DNA of 64,000 bases. Source: Bacillus solimangrovi (GTDB lineage Bacteria > Bacillota > Bacilli > Bacillales > Bacillaceae_N). Positions within the stretch are counted from its first letter, which is position 1. Each line of letters starts with the position of its first letter. The stretch is taken from positions 124,001-188,000 of the forward strand of contig NZ_MJEH01000033.1 in assembly GCF_001742425.1 (NCBI RefSeq), read 5' to 3'. Shown one piece after another: positions 49,513-63,140 of the stretch. The translations under genes were made by a program, and so were the position numbers. Below the pieces are notes generated by a model that was not told the DNA's origin, searched no databases, and worked only from the letters and a program-made list of their open reading frames with translations.

Positions 49513-49550
49513 AAAACTCCTTTCTCATTGTATGAGAAGGGAGTTTTTTT
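49513..49550 (+). terminator. Terminator after tRNA-Arg
   Basis: AAACTCC.TTTCTCAT pairs with ATGAGAAGGGAGTTT and is followed by a T run. Confidence 0.88.
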
Positions 49551-49701
49551 GCGATTTAAGTACATATGTCATGAAGAGTGAGTATATAGCATAAAAAATC
49601 AATAAAGGTATTTTAAATAAACGACAACGTTCATAGGTAAGGTTTTCATACCAAAAGTTGAGGTTTATATTGTACAATAAAAGATAGAGGGGGGAGAGAA
49701 A

Positions 49702-51009
49702 GTGGAATTAGGTCTCTTTCAACAACAAACTTTGAAACTGGTGATGACAACTGAACTTCGTCAAGCTATTACATTACTACAGTATTCAGCTATGGATTTG
49801 ACTGAATATCTTCAGGAACAATCGTTAGAAAATCCCCTTATTGAATTAAAAGAGCCATTGTGGGAGCAAGGTTTTTACAAAAGTACACACAAGCATGAAT
49901 CCGATGTAAATCCACTAGACTTCGTAAGTAATGAACATCGAACGCTTCAAGATGATTTATTAACTCAAATTCGTCTTTTGCACTTAGTTGAAGGCGATTA
50001 TCCGATTATTAGATATATGATATTATTATTAGATGAAAATGGTTATTTTCATGAAGATTTAGAGCTAGTAGCGGAGAAATTTTCTGTTGGTTATGAATAT
50101 GTAGAGGAATTGTTAAAATGCTTACAAACATTAGACCCGATCGGTGTCGGTGCGAGAAGCTTAGGTGAATGTCTATACCTTCAACTGAAAAATAACGATA
50201 AAATAGAAGAAATTGCATTGGAAATTGTACTCAATGACTTAGAATTATTAGCAGATAAGAAGTGGAAGCAAATAGTTAAGAAATATGGCGTTTCATTGCC
50301 TTATATTCAGACGATATATGATTCTTTGAAGACATTGAATCCACGCCCTGGATCGTCCTATAACACATCTATCTCAAATTATATTGTGCCTGAGTTAGCG
50401 GTACAAGAGGATGAAGGTATGTTCTCAGTATCATTTAACGATCAAAGTTTGCCGCAAATATCTGTAAATGAGAAGTATCAGGGATATCTAAAAGGAACAA
50501 AACAAGACGATCTTACAAAATACGTAGCTGATAAATATCAGCAAGTCATGTGGTTGCAAAAAAGTATCGAGCAGAGACGGTTAACGTTATTGAAAGTCAT
50601 GATAACAATTATTGAGAAGCAACCGAACTTTTTTAAAAAGGGACCAAAGTATCTAAAACCGATGACATTAAAAGATGTAGCAGAAGAAACTGAGCTGCAT
50701 GAATCGACAGTAAGTCGCGCAACTACTGGTAAGTATGTTCAAACGCCACATGGGGTCTTTGAGTTGAAAGTGTTTTTTTCATCTTCGATTCCAATGAGTC
50801 AAGGTGGGGATACATCATCTACCGAAGTGAAAAATGAGTTAAAACAATTAATCGATGATGAAGATAAAAAGAAACCACTCTCAGATCAGCGGTTAGTAGA
50901 ATTGTTGAAAGATAAACATGGGTTTGTTGTATCAAGGCGAACGGTTGCCAAATATCGAGATCAACTAAAAATTCCAGCTAGTTCTAAACGCAGGCGTTAT
51001 GATGATTAA
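49702..51009 (+). CDS. rpoN: RNA polymerase sigma-54 factor (SigL)
   Basis: A 435-aa sigma-54. Region I is glutamine/leucine-rich (LFQQQTLKLVMTTELRQAITLLQYSAMDL). The core-binding domain follows, then an HTH and the RpoN box SRRTVAKYRDQL near the C-terminus. It recognises -24/-12 promoters with NtrC-type activators. GTG start with GGGGGAGAG upstream. No -24/-12 element was seen in this window. Confidence 0.96.
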   Translation: MELGLFQQQTLKLVMTTELRQAITLLQYSAMDLTEYLQEQSLENPLIELKEPLWEQGFYKSTHKHESDVNPLDFVSNEHRTLQDDLLTQIRLLHLVEGDYPIIRYMILLLDENGYFHEDLELVAEKFSVGYEYVEELLKCLQTLDPIGVGARSLGECLYLQLKNNDKIEEIALEIVLNDLELLADKKWKQIVKKYGVSLPYIQTIYDSLKTLNPRPGSSYNTSISNYIVPELAVQEDEGMFSVSFNDQSLPQISVNEKYQGYLKGTKQDDLTKYVADKYQQVMWLQKSIEQRRLTLLKVMITIIEKQPNFFKKGPKYLKPMTLKDVAEETELHESTVSRATTGKYVQTPHGVFELKVFFSSSIPMSQGGDTSSTEVKNELKQLIDDEDKKKPLSDQRLVELLKDKHGFVVSRRTVAKYRDQLKIPASSKRRRYDD

Positions 51010-51023
51010 TGAGGAGAATCGAT

Positions 51024-51275
51024 ATGAATGCAATGAAAGTTGTGATGTATTCACGCAAACAATGTCCACTCTGTGAAAAAGCTAAGATACAGTTATTGGC
51101 TCTACAAACAGAGTTTCAATTTGAATTTGAAGAAGTAGATATTTATGAGAATGACAGTTTATTAGAGCGATATCAATTAATGATACCGGTCGTTGAAATT
51201 AATGGTGAAGAAGTGGAATATGGACAAATTGTGAAAGAGAACATAAGAAAACGCTTACTTAAAAAAATGATGTAG
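51024..51275 (+). CDS. Glutaredoxin-family protein (CPLC)
   Basis: An 83-aa thioredoxin-fold protein (DUF836-like): YSRKQCPLCEKAKIQLLALQ with CxxC, and YQLMIPVVEINGEEV with cis-Pro. I chose ATG 51024 with GAGGAG 7 nt upstream. Between sigL and cggR in many Bacillus genomes. Redox partner unknown. Confidence 0.84.
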   Translation: MNAMKVVMYSRKQCPLCEKAKIQLLALQTEFQFEFEEVDIYENDSLLERYQLMIPVVEINGEEVEYGQIVKENIRKRLLKKMM

Positions 51276-51297
51276 TTGTTTATTGCATGTGCAAATG

Positions 51298-51338
51298 ATT
51301 CCTGTTATATTAAAAACGTAGCAGGAATGATTTTTTTT
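51298..51338 (+). terminator. Terminator before cggR
   Basis: ATTCCTG/CAGGAAT stem with a 17-nt loop, followed closely by eight T. Confidence 0.75.
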
Positions 51339-51347
51339 ACGACTATT

Positions 51348-51383
51348 GGGACATAATATGCATAAGAGGGACGATATTGGTCC
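51348..51383 (+). promoter_or_regulatory. CggR operator
   Basis: Two GGGAC half-sites 20 bp apart: GGGACATAATATGC (51348) and GGGACGATATTGGTCC (51368). They resemble the B. subtilis direct-repeat CggR operator upstream of cggR-gapA. Binding is relieved by fructose-1,6-bisphosphate. Confidence 0.75.
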
Positions 51384-51425
51384 AGTACATGTAATTGTAT
51401 TAAAAGTCATAAAGGAGTCAAAGGT

Positions 51426-52457
51426 ATGAAATCATTACTTGATGTCCAACAAAAATTGTTACCTGAATTATTAGAAGTTATGCAAAAGCGCTACCGAATT
51501 TTGCAATACATTCGGTTTATGCAACCAATTGGACGAAGAAACTTGGCAGCCTATTTAGGTGTAACAGAACGAGTGCTTCGTTCAGAAGTAAGCTTCCTTA
51601 AGGATCAGGGACTTCTAAAAGTTTCTTCAAGTGGAATGGAATTAAAGGAAGATGGACAAAAACTGCTACTACAGCTTGAAGATATTATGAAAGAAGTTCT
51701 TGGATTAAGCGGTTTAGAAAAAAGACTTAAGGAAATATTAAAGTTGGAACGCGTAATTGTTGTTTCAGGTAATAGCGACACAGAAGATTTAACAAAGCTA
51801 GAAATGGGTCGTGCATCTGTCGCATGTATGAAAACGTACTATGAAGAAGAAAATACAATAGCAGTGACAGGTGGAACAACAATGGCAGCTGTTGCAGAAA
51901 TGATGACCCCTGATTTAAAAGGAAAGAAACAATTCTTCGTTCCTGCAAGAGGTGGAATAGGAGAAAATGTAAAAAATCAGGCAAACACAATTTGTGCAAA
52001 AATGGCTGAGCAAGCAGGCGGTGAATACCGATTGTTACATGTCCCAGATCAGTTAAGTGAGCAAACTTACAGGTCAATTCTTGCAGAGAATTCTGTGAAA
52101 GAAGTTGTTGATTTAATTAAATCTTCAACAATGGTGGTTCATGGTATAGGAGAAGGCTTGATGATGGCGGAAAGGCGTAAAACAGATATGCATGATATTG
52201 CTAAACTCCGTCAAAGTAAGGCTGTTGCTGAAGCATTTGGATATTACTTTAACAGTGAAGGAGAAGTTGTACATCATGTTACAACAGTAGGAATCCAGCT
52301 TGAAGATTTAAAAAATATTCAATCTGTAATTGCTGTTGCAGGAGGTACATCCAAAGCAGAAGCCATTTATGCTTATCTAAAGCAAGGAACAAGCAAAGTC
52401 CTTGTAACTGATGAACAGGCTGCATTAAAGATAATAGAAATCAATAAAAAGAAATAA
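51426..52457 (+). CDS. cggR: Central glycolytic genes regulator
   Basis: A 343-aa SorC/DeoR-type repressor (B. subtilis 340). N-terminal winged helix (about 28-80, GRRNLAAYLGVTERVLRSEVSFLKDQG) and C-terminal sugar-phosphate domain (VTGGTTMAAVAEMM, VHGIGEGLMMAERR). It represses its own operon until fructose-1,6-bisphosphate binds. Confidence 0.95.
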   Translation: MKSLLDVQQKLLPELLEVMQKRYRILQYIRFMQPIGRRNLAAYLGVTERVLRSEVSFLKDQGLLKVSSSGMELKEDGQKLLLQLEDIMKEVLGLSGLEKRLKEILKLERVIVVSGNSDTEDLTKLEMGRASVACMKTYYEEENTIAVTGGTTMAAVAEMMTPDLKGKKQFFVPARGGIGENVKNQANTICAKMAEQAGGEYRLLHVPDQLSEQTYRSILAENSVKEVVDLIKSSTMVVHGIGEGLMMAERRKTDMHDIAKLRQSKAVAEAFGYYFNSEGEVVHHVTTVGIQLEDLKNIQSVIAVAGGTSKAEAIYAYLKQGTSKVLVTDEQAALKIIEINKKK

Positions 52458-52475
52458 TGGTTTGCGTGCAATGAA

Positions 52476-52492
52476 CTTGGTCACATACCAAG
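52476..52492 (+). other. Stem-loop between cggR and gapA (probable mRNA-stability element)
   Basis: CTTGGT-CACAT-ACCAAG lies just upstream of gapA. In B. subtilis the cggR-gapA message is cleaved near this place and a 5' stem-loop stabilises the gapA part; this hairpin occupies the same position. Confidence 0.55.
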
Positions 52493-52535
52493 CTCTCTAT
52501 TATAAATTTGTACTTAATTTTAAGGAGGAATTATC

Positions 52536-53543
52536 ATGGCAGTAAAAATTGGTATTAATGGATTTGGTCGTATTGGACGTGTTGTATTCCGAGCAGCACT
52601 TAAAAACCCTAACGTAGAGGTTGTAGCGGTAAACGACTTAACTGATGCAAATATGCTAGCACACCTTTTACAATATGATTCAATACACGGAAAGTTAGAT
52701 GCAAAAGTAGAAGTTAATGGTAATAACCTAGTAGTAGATGGACAAGAAATTGTCGTTAAAGCAGAACGTGACCCAGCAAACCTTGGTTGGGGAGATTTAG
52801 GTGTAGAAGTAGTTGTTGAATCTACTGGACGTTTCACTGCACGTAATGATGCTGCGAAACATCTTGAAGCAGGTGCAAAGAAAGTTGTTATCTCTGCTCC
52901 AGCAACTGATGAAGATATTTCTGTTGTATTAGGTGTTAACGAAGAATCTTATGATCCAGCAAATCATCACGTAATCTCAAATGCTTCTTGTACTACAAAC
53001 TGCTTAGCACCATTTGCGAAAGTTCTTAATGATAAATTCGGTCTAAAACGCGGTATGATGACAACAGTTCACTCATATACAAATGATCAACAAATCTTAG
53101 ACCTTCCACATAAAGATTACCGTCGTGCACGTGCAGCAGCAGAATCAATCATTCCAACAACTACTGGTGCAGCGAAAGCAGTTGCAAAAGTTCTTCCTGA
53201 ACTAAAAGGAAAACTTAATGGTATGGCAATGCGTGTACCTACACCAAACGTATCACTTGTAGACCTTGTTGCTGAACTTGATACAAACGTTACAGCTGAA
53301 GATGTAAATGCAGCATTAAAAGAAGCTGCTGAAGGTCCTTTGAAAGGTGTTCTTTCATACAATGATTTGCCATTAGTATCTCGTGACTACAATGGTGATC
53401 CTTCTTCTTCAACTGTTGATGGTTTATCAACGATGGTATTAGAAGATAATATGGTTAAAGTTGTATCTTGGTACGATAACGAGAGTGGTTATTCTCACCG
53501 CGTAGTAGACCTTGTAGATTATATCGGAAGTAAAGGCCTGTAA
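52536..53543 (+). CDS. gapA: Glyceraldehyde-3-phosphate dehydrogenase (NAD, glycolytic)
   Basis: A 335-aa GAPDH. NAD motif [16 protein letters not shown], catalytic Cys in [17 protein letters not shown], His in [11 protein letters not shown]. The Asp in NDLTDANML indicates NAD preference and the glycolytic GapA rather than GapB. AAGGAGGAATT ribosome site. A promoter and terminator follow before pgk. Confidence 0.96.
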   Translation: MAVKIGINGFGRIGRVVFRAALKNPNVEVVAVNDLTDANMLAHLLQYDSIHGKLDAKVEVNGNNLVVDGQEIVVKAERDPANLGWGDLGVEVVVESTGRFTARNDAAKHLEAGAKKVVISAPATDEDISVVLGVNEESYDPANHHVISNASCTTNCLAPFAKVLNDKFGLKRGMMTTVHSYTNDQQILDLPHKDYRRARAAAESIIPTTTGAAKAVAKVLPELKGKLNGMAMRVPTPNVSLVDLVAELDTNVTAEDVNAALKEAAEGPLKGVLSYNDLPLVSRDYNGDPSSSTVDGLSTMVLEDNMVKVVSWYDNESGYSHRVVDLVDYIGSKGL

Positions 53544-53603
53544 GAAATTAAGGTGTTCATAAGGTCTTTGACGAAAACTTTTCATGATTTTCCTTAATTT
53601 TCT

Positions 53604-53632
53604 TTGAACCCTTATGAAACAATGCTTATAAT
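53604..53632 (+). promoter_or_regulatory. Strong internal promoter upstream of pgk
   Basis: TTGAAC, 17-bp spacer and perfect TATAAT; start near 53639. It allows pgk-tpiA-gpmI-eno expression apart from cggR-gapA, but the transcript must pass the terminator at 53677. Confidence 0.75.
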
Positions 53633-53642
53633 CTTGTATAGT

Positions 53643-53659
53643 GCTTCCGTTTTCGGAAG
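53643..53659 (+). other. Small hairpin at the 5' end of the pgk leader
   Basis: CTTCCG-TTTT-CGGAAG. Its GCTTCC arm is also complementary to GGAAGC at 53670 and at 53689; the latter is part of the terminator stem, so competing structures are possible. Confidence 0.5.
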
Positions 53660-53676
53660 TGAATATTGAGGAAGCA

Positions 53677-53724
53677 AAGAAGGGAGCGGGAAGCTGTTCG
53701 CTTCCTGCCCCTTCTTGTTTTTTC
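53677..53724 (+). terminator. Strong terminator between gapA and pgk
   Basis: AAGAAGGGAGCGGGAAGC pairs with GCTTCCTGCCCCTTCTT (one bulge/mismatch) around TGTTC, followed by GTTTTTTC. It would make a gapA-terminated message and could attenuate the pgk promoter. Confidence 0.88.
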
Positions 53725-53780
53725 TTTTAGCCAATGTGTTAAGTTCATGAAGCAAGCAAGATTAAAGGAGGACTTGGGTG

Positions 53781-54965
53781 ATGGACAAACAGACGATTCG
53801 CGATATTGAAGTCAAAGGGAAAAGGGTCTTTTGCCGTGTTGATTTCAATGTGCCAATGAGCGAAGGTAAAGTAACGGATGATACACGTATCCGAGCTGCT
53901 TTACCGACAATCAAACATCTTACAGAGCAAGGTGCAAAAGTCATTCTTGCAAGTCATCTTGGACGTCCAAAGGGAGCGGTAGTTGAAGAACTTCGTTTGG
54001 ATGCAGCAGCGGAACGTTTAGGTGCCCTTCTTAATCAAGAAGTTGCCAAGGTTAACGAAGCAGTTGGAGCGGAAGTTGAGCAAGCAATTTCTAAAATGGA
54101 AGAAGGGGATGTTCTTCTATTAGAAAACGTTCGTTTCTATCCTGGTGAGAAGAAAAATGACCCTGAATTCGCTAAGCAGTTAGCTTCACTTGCCGATATC
54201 TATGTGAATGATGCGTTTGGTGCTGCACATCGTGCACATGCATCAACAGCAGGTGTTGCAGAACATCTTCCAGCAGTTGCAGGCTTTTTAATGGAGAAGG
54301 AATTAGAAGTGCTTGGTAAGGCATTATCTAATCCTGAGCGTCCTTTTACAGCCATTATTGGTGGAGCTAAAGTAAAAGATAAGATCGGCGTTATTGATCA
54401 CCTATTAGATAAAGTTGATAACTTAATCATTGGTGGCGGTCTTGCATACACATTCATTAAGGCGCAAGGTCATGATGTTGGTCAATCACTTCTAGAAGAA
54501 GATAAGATTGAACTTGCAAAAGAATTCATGGCAAAAGCGAAAGAGAAAGGCGTTAACTTCTATATGCCTGTTGATGGTGTTGTTGCGAATGAATTTTCAC
54601 CTGATGCCAAAACAGATGTAGTTTCTATTGACTCAATTCCTAGTGATTGGGAAGCACTTGATATTGGTCCAAAAACAGTTGAGACGTATAAAGATGTTAT
54701 ACAAGGTTCCAAGTTAGTTATTTGGAATGGACCAATGGGAGTATTTGAGTTTGACAAATTTGCGAACGGTACAAAAGGTGTGGCAGAAGCGCTTGCAGAA
54801 GCGAAAGACACATATTCCGTAATCGGTGGAGGCGACTCAGCTGCAGCAGTAGAAAAGTTCAACTTAGCTGATAAAATGAGCCATATTTCTACTGGTGGCG
54901 GTGCTTCTCTAGAGTTCATGGAAGGGAAAATTCTTCCGGGTGTAGCAGCGTTGAACGACAAATAA
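53781..54965 (+). CDS. pgk: Phosphoglycerate kinase
   Basis: A 394-aa monomeric kinase, the same length as B. subtilis Pgk. [21 protein letters not shown] (substrate Asp/Asn), SHLGRPKG, and the nucleotide loop [12 protein letters not shown] with [14 protein letters not shown] chose ATG 53781 (AAAGGAGG 9 nt upstream). Forms ATP from 1,3-bisphosphoglycerate. Confidence 0.97.
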   Translation: MDKQTIRDIEVKGKRVFCRVDFNVPMSEGKVTDDTRIRAALPTIKHLTEQGAKVILASHLGRPKGAVVEELRLDAAAERLGALLNQEVAKVNEAVGAEVEQAISKMEEGDVLLLENVRFYPGEKKNDPEFAKQLASLADIYVNDAFGAAHRAHASTAGVAEHLPAVAGFLMEKELEVLGKALSNPERPFTAIIGGAKVKDKIGVIDHLLDKVDNLIIGGGLAYTFIKAQGHDVGQSLLEEDKIELAKEFMAKAKEKGVNFYMPVDGVVANEFSPDAKTDVVSIDSIPSDWEALDIGPKTVETYKDVIQGSKLVIWNGPMGVFEFDKFANGTKGVAEALAEAKDTYSVIGGGDSAAAVEKFNLADKMSHISTGGGASLEFMEGKILPGVAALNDK

Positions 54966-54977
54966 ACTAGACATTGA

Positions 54978-57276
<2,299 letters not shown>

Positions 57277-57307
57277 AATGTACAGTATTGGAAGGAGAGA
57301 ATGTTAA

Positions 57308-58591
<1,284 letters not shown>

Positions 58592-58596
58592 ATTGT

Positions 58597-58627
58597 AAAA
58601 CCGACTGGACAATGTCCAGTCGGTTTT
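58597..58627 (+). terminator. Terminator of the glycolytic operon
   Basis: Perfect 14-bp stem AAAACCGACTGGAC/GTCCAGTCGGTTTT with an AAT loop. Confidence 0.93.
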
Positions 58628-58701
58628 AATGTTAGTTGTGAAAATAAGTATAATATGATACATTTATAATATCGTAAAGTGTGCGTTTAGGAGGTAAATA
58701 C

Positions 58702-58935
58702 ATGCATGCAGTTGCAGTAACGTTATTAGTCATCGTCTCAATAGCATTAATTGTTATCGTTTTATTGCAATCTGGAAAGAGCTCAGGACTTTCAGGGGCT
58801 ATTTCTGGTGGAGCTGAGCAATTATTCGGAAAGCAAAAAGCTCGTGGTATTGATGCTGTACTTCACCGTGTAACAATTGTATTAGCAGTATTGTTTTTTG
58901 TTTTAGCGATTGCGGTAACATACTTTGATGTATAA
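58702..58935 (+). CDS. secG: Preprotein translocase subunit SecG
   Basis: A 77-aa two-TM protein (about 2-22 and 52-74) with the conserved loop [28 protein letters not shown]. Auxiliary subunit of SecYEG. I chose ATG 58702 with AGGAGGT upstream rather than the GTG at 58681. Confidence 0.95.
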   Translation: MHAVAVTLLVIVSIALIVIVLLQSGKSSGLSGAISGGAEQLFGKQKARGIDAVLHRVTIVLAVLFFVLAIAVTYFDV

Positions 58936-58941
58936 TAGGTG

Positions 58942-58981
58942 TAATAGAAAAACAGCGGTGTTTACCGCTGTTTTTCTATTA
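58942..58981 (+). terminator. Terminator after secG
   Basis: A 17-bp perfect stem, TAATAGAAAAACAGCGG with CCGCTGTTTTTCTATTA, around a 6-nt loop. Confidence 0.9.
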
Positions 58982-59179
58982 CATAAATTAAATGGAATAA
59001 ACTGTTTCTATTACTTAATAGAGATATCACACCATCACAAAGATTGACGTAAGTAATAAGTAATAGGTTTGAAAATAATAGATATGCGGAAAATAAACTA
59101 ACGAATTAAATCATGAAAATATACAGTTTAATCTTACATAATATGTAGTAAATTATAAGTTAAGGAGATGTCATTCAGC

Positions 59180-59926
59180 ATGAAAGTAGTAGCACCAAAG
59201 CCTTTTACCTTTGAAGCGGGAAGAAGAGCCGTTTTACTTTTGCATGGATTCACGGGGAATGCAAATGATGTACGAATGTTAGGGCGTTTTCTTCAAACAA
59301 AAGGATATACATGTCACGGCCCTCAGTATGTAGGGCATGGCGCACCACCTGAAAAGCTGGTTCAGACAGTACCTGAAGAGTGGTGGAAAGACGTGGTGGA
59401 GGGTTATCAATATTTGAAACAGCAAGGTTATGATGAAATTGCTGTAGCTGGACTTTCATTAGGTGGGCTATTTTCCTTAAAGCTCGGTTACACTGAAGCT
59501 GTGAAAGGAATTGTGTCAATGTGTGCCCCTATGTATATTAAGAGTGACGAAATAATGTTGCAAGGAATCGAACAATTTGCTAAAGAATATAAGAAGAGAG
59601 AAGGCAAAACTGCAACAGTCATTGAAGAGGAAATGAAGCTGTTGGAGAAGGCTCCTCAGAAATTACTTCATGAACTTCAAGGCCTGATAAGCGAAGTACG
59701 AGATAATGTCGATTTAATCTATAATCCACTTTTCGTTGTACAAGCACGAAAGGATGAGATGATTAATGTGGATAGTGCAAATATCATTTTTGAGGAAGCG
59801 GAATCAGATATGAAAGAAATTAAATGGTATGAGCAGTCTGGACATGCCATTACGCTTGATAAAGAGCGTGAACAGCTACATGAAGATGTATATCAATTTT
59901 TAGAAAAATTAGATTGGAAAGAATGA
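59180..59926 (+). CDS. yvaK: Carboxylesterase YvaK (alpha/beta hydrolase)
   Basis: A 248-aa esterase, equal to B. subtilis YvaK (Est30 family in Geobacillus). [13 protein letters not shown] oxyanion loop, catalytic Ser in [10 protein letters not shown], Asp in QARKDEMI, His in QSGHAITL. I chose ATG 59180 because ATG 59168 overlaps the AAGGAG ribosome site. Physiological substrate unknown. Confidence 0.93.
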   Translation: MKVVAPKPFTFEAGRRAVLLLHGFTGNANDVRMLGRFLQTKGYTCHGPQYVGHGAPPEKLVQTVPEEWWKDVVEGYQYLKQQGYDEIAVAGLSLGGLFSLKLGYTEAVKGIVSMCAPMYIKSDEIMLQGIEQFAKEYKKREGKTATVIEEEMKLLEKAPQKLLHELQGLISEVRDNVDLIYNPLFVVQARKDEMINVDSANIIFEEAESDMKEIKWYEQSGHAITLDKEREQLHEDVYQFLEKLDWKE

Positions 59927-59977
59927 AAATAATATCAATTTTATCATTGTACTATTTTTCATAGAGGAGGTAAGCAT

Positions 59978-62302
59978 ATGGACAAAATAAATGCACATAT
60001 TGAACGACTGTTAACTTATATGAAAGATGAATCATATAAACCATTAACTGTTCAGGAACTTGAAGAAGTATTAGGCATTGAAAGTTCTGAATCATTTAAA
60101 GAGTTTGTTCAAGCATTAGTAAAGATGGAAGAAGAAGGTCTCGTTGTTCGAACACGAAGTAATTGTTATGGACTACCTGAGAAAATGAATCTTATACGAG
60201 GGAAAGTAATTGCTCACGCAAAAGGATTTGCTTTCATTGAAAGAGAAGAGAAAGGGACGGATGATATTTTTATCCCACCTTCTCAATTAAGTAGCGCTAT
60301 GCACGGAGACATTGTTCTTGTGCGCATTGATTCAGAGAGTTCGGGTGCACGTCCTGAAGGAACGATTGTACGGATCATTCAACGTGCGGTAACAGAGGTA
60401 GTTGGAACATATATTGATAACAGGCATTTTGGGTTTGTGAATCCGGATAATAAGCGTGTTACGTCAGACATCTTTATTCCTAAGGGCAAAGCTAAGGGTG
60501 CTGTTGATGGTCATAAGGTCATTGTGAAGATTGTTAAATACCCAGAAGGTCGAATGAATGCAGAAGGAAAAGTGATAGATATTCTAGGTCATAAAAATGA
60601 CCCTGGTGTAGATATTCTTTCGATTATCCATAGTCACGGTATTCCACAAGACTTCCCAGAAGAAGTGATGAAGCAAGCGCTTGAGACACCAGAAAACATT
60701 TCACCAGAAGACTTAAATAATCGCCGTGATTTACGTGATGAAACACTCGTAACAATTGATGGTGCAGATGCGAAGGACTTAGATGATGCTGTGTCAGTAC
60801 GCAAACTTTCAAATGGGAATTATAAGCTAATTGTATCTATCGCTGACGTTTCTCATTATGTAACTGAAGGTTCGTCAATTGATGAAGAAGCTTATGAACG
60901 TGGGACAAGTGTATATCTAGTAGATCGTGTCGTTCCAATGATTCCACACCGCCTATCGAATGGCATCTGTAGCTTGAATCCACAAGTAGATCGTTTAACA
61001 TTGTCTTGTGAGATGGAAGTGGATAGACAAGGTCAAGTTGTAAATCATGAAATTTTTCAAAGTGTTATTAAGACAAAGGAACGTATGACATATACAGATG
61101 TGAATAAGATTTTAGAAGAGAATGATGAAGCTTTACGTAGTAAATATGCTGAGCTTGTTCCGATGTTCGAGGATATGGGTGATCTTGCAGATATTCTACG
61201 TAGAAAACGGATGCAACGAGGCGCGATTGATTTTGACTTTAAGGAAGCGAAGGTACTAGTTGGTGATGACGGTACACCGTCAGATGTCATTCTACGAACG
61301 AGGTCAATTGCAGAGCGTTTAATTGAAGAGTTCATGTTATTAGCAAATGAAACGGTCGCTGAACATTTTCATTGGATGAATGTACCTTTCATGTACCGAA
61401 TTCATGAGGAGCCAGATGCTGAGAAATTACAACGATTCTTTGAATTCATTACAAACTTTGGTTATGTTGTAAAAGGAAAAGCGAACGAAATTCACCCACG
61501 TGCATTACAAGAAATACTAGAAGAAATACAAGGGACACCAGAAGAAACAGTTCTGTCAACTGTCATGCTTCGTTCGATGCAACAAGCACGATATGAACCT
61601 CAAAGTTTAGGTCACTTTGGTTTGTCCACAGAGTATTATACACATTTCACATCACCAATTAGACGTTATCCGGATCTTATCGTACATCGTCTAATTCGTA
61701 AGTATTTAATTGATAAGAAATTGAGTACAGCTGTTCAAGAGGAATGGGCAGAAAAGCTTCCTGAAATAGCAAGACATACATCTGAAATGGAACGAAGAGC
61801 AGTCGATGCTGAACGTGAAACTGATGAAATGAAAAAAGCTGAATATATGATGAAACACATCGGTGATGAGTTTGAAGGAATGATAAGCTCTATTACGAAT
61901 TTCGGATTGTTCGTTGAGCTTCCAAATACAATTGAAGGCCTTGTTCACGTTAGTTATTTAACTGATGACTATTATCGATACGATGATCGCCAATACGCTA
62001 TGATTGGCGAAAGGACAGGCACTGTATTTCGAATTGGTGATGAAATTGTCGTGCGTGTCATAGATGCGAACAAAGAAGAGCGTTCTGTTGATTTTGAAAT
62101 TGTTGGTATGAAGGGCAATAGACCATCAAGGAGAAAAGAACGTCCTAAAGTAATTCAAGGGCCAAGGAGAAAGAAAAAAGAACAAAATGGAGATTCTGCA
62201 AAAAAATCTCCTAACAAAACAAATAATAATAAGAAAAAGAAGAAGAAAAAGCCGTTTTATGAAGAGGTAGCAAAAAAGAAGAAAAAGAAACGGAAAAAGT
62301 GA
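59978..62302 (+). CDS. rnr: Ribonuclease R
   Basis: A 774-aa 3'-5' exoribonuclease. N-terminal winged helix (about 1-65), two cold-shock OB folds, RNB catalytic domain with [14 protein letters not shown] (metal aspartates), S1 domain (about 640-715), and a very lysine-rich tail (two long K runs in the last 45 residues). RNase R degrades structured RNA and non-stop mRNA with tmRNA-SmpB, which fits the smpB gene behind it. Confidence 0.96.
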   Translation: MDKINAHIERLLTYMKDESYKPLTVQELEEVLGIESSESFKEFVQALVKMEEEGLVVRTRSNCYGLPEKMNLIRGKVIAHAKGFAFIEREEKGTDDIFIPPSQLSSAMHGDIVLVRIDSESSGARPEGTIVRIIQRAVTEVVGTYIDNRHFGFVNPDNKRVTSDIFIPKGKAKGAVDGHKVIVKIVKYPEGRMNAEGKVIDILGHKNDPGVDILSIIHSHGIPQDFPEEVMKQALETPENISPEDLNNRRDLRDETLVTIDGADAKDLDDAVSVRKLSNGNYKLIVSIADVSHYVTEGSSIDEEAYERGTSVYLVDRVVPMIPHRLSNGICSLNPQVDRLTLSCEMEVDRQGQVVNHEIFQSVIKTKERMTYTDVNKILEENDEALRSKYAELVPMFEDMGDLADILRRKRMQRGAIDFDFKEAKVLVGDDGTPSDVILRTRSIAERLIEEFMLLANETVAEHFHWMNVPFMYRIHEEPDAEKLQRFFEFITNFGYVVKGKANEIHPRALQEILEEIQGTPEETVLSTVMLRSMQQARYEPQSLGHFGLSTEYYTHFTSPIRRYPDLIVHRLIRKYLIDKKLSTAVQEEWAEKLPEIARHTSEMERRAVDAERETDEMKKAEYMMKHIGDEFEGMISSITNFGLFVELPNTIEGLVHVSYLTDDYYRYDDRQYAMIGERTGTVFRIGDEIVVRVIDANKEERSVDFEIVGMKGNRPSRRKERPKVIQGPRRKKKEQNGDSAKKSPNKTNNNKKKKKKKPFYEEVAKKKKKKRKK

Positions 62303-62366
62303 CGCTAGAGATATCTCTGGCGTCTACTTCACGTAAGTAAAACTGAAGAGGGGGTACGTGTCAATC

Positions 62367-62828
62367 ATGCCAAAGGGACTAGGGAAAGCGATTGCTCAAA
62401 ATAAAAAAGCTCGTCATGATTATACGATTGAAGATACATATGAAGCTGGTCTTGTGCTACAGGGGACAGAAATTAAGTCAATCCGAGCTGGTCGTGTGAA
62501 TATGAAAGATTCATATGCAAGGGTTGAGGGAGGAGAAGTATTTGTTCATAATATGCACATAAGTCCTTATGAACAAGGAAACCGTTATAATCACGAACCT
62601 TTGCGAACAAGGAAGTTATTGTTGCATAAAAAAGAAATTGCAAAATTAATAGGTCTGACAAGGGAAAAAGGGTATGCTCTTGTACCATTGAAGGTTTATA
62701 TAAAAAATGGCGTTGCTAAGATGTTAATTGGCCTTGGAAAAGGGAAAAAGAAATATGATAAGCGAGAAGATTTAAAGAAGAAGGCAATGAAACGTGATGT
62801 TGAACGCGCGTTGAAAGATAGACAATAG
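62367..62828 (+). CDS. smpB: SsrA-binding protein SmpB
   Basis: A 153-aa tmRNA partner: [56 protein letters not shown], and a basic tail ending [13 protein letters not shown] chose ATG 62367 (family start MPKG); GTG 62358 sits on the ribosome site. Acts with RNase R in ribosome rescue. No ssrA gene follows here. Confidence 0.96.
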   Translation: MPKGLGKAIAQNKKARHDYTIEDTYEAGLVLQGTEIKSIRAGRVNMKDSYARVEGGEVFVHNMHISPYEQGNRYNHEPLRTRKLLLHKKEIAKLIGLTREKGYALVPLKVYIKNGVAKMLIGLGKGKKKYDKREDLKKKAMKRDVERALKDRQ

Positions 62829-62835
62829 AAATTGA

Positions 62836-62863
62836 CCTATCGTGTATTGGCGATGGGTTTTTT
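62836..62863 (+). terminator. Terminator after smpB
   Basis: CCTATCG/CGATGGG stem (one G-U pair) followed by TTTTTT. Confidence 0.82.
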
Positions 62864-62890
62864 AACTTCTCTGCATTATTCGTTTGACTT

Positions 62891-62918
62891 TTGTACTGTT
62901 AATAACTTTGTATATAAT
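62891..62918 (+). promoter_or_regulatory. Possible promoter of the ArsR-type gene
   Basis: TTGTAC, 16-bp spacer, perfect TATAAT. The -35 is weak. The leader to the gene would be about 215 nt. Confidence 0.45.
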
Positions 62919-62972
62919 AAGAGAAAGTTATTTTTTTATACCTCAATTCATGCTAGGATATTCACTTCAAAA

Positions 62973-62991
62973 TGAATTGAAGCTTAATTCA
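62973..62991. promoter_or_regulatory. Palindrome, candidate operator of the ArsR-type gene
   Basis: TGAATT-G-AAGCTT-AATTCA: outer 6-bp arms around a HindIII-like palindrome, in the leader upstream of the ArsR-type gene. Such AT-rich dyads are typical ArsR-family operators; binding is inferred. Confidence 0.35.
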
Positions 62992-63140
62992 ATGAAGAGA
63001 GTGATGCATTGGTTAGGCCTTTGTGTGTGATTGTTCGGTATTTTAGTGCCTGTTTAGTCAAACTATTATCAGTGTTGTTAAACATACTACTCTTTGATGA
63101 AAGTTTTATGATTTGAAAAAATAGAAAAGGAGAAGTGTAT

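Larger units (their letters stand above)
62829..63140. other. Intergenic region after smpB
   Basis: It holds the smpB terminator, a possible promoter for the ArsR-type gene, and an imperfect palindrome at 62973-62991. The tmRNA hallmark GGGGACGTT, found next to smpB in B. subtilis, is absent. Confidence 0.6.
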
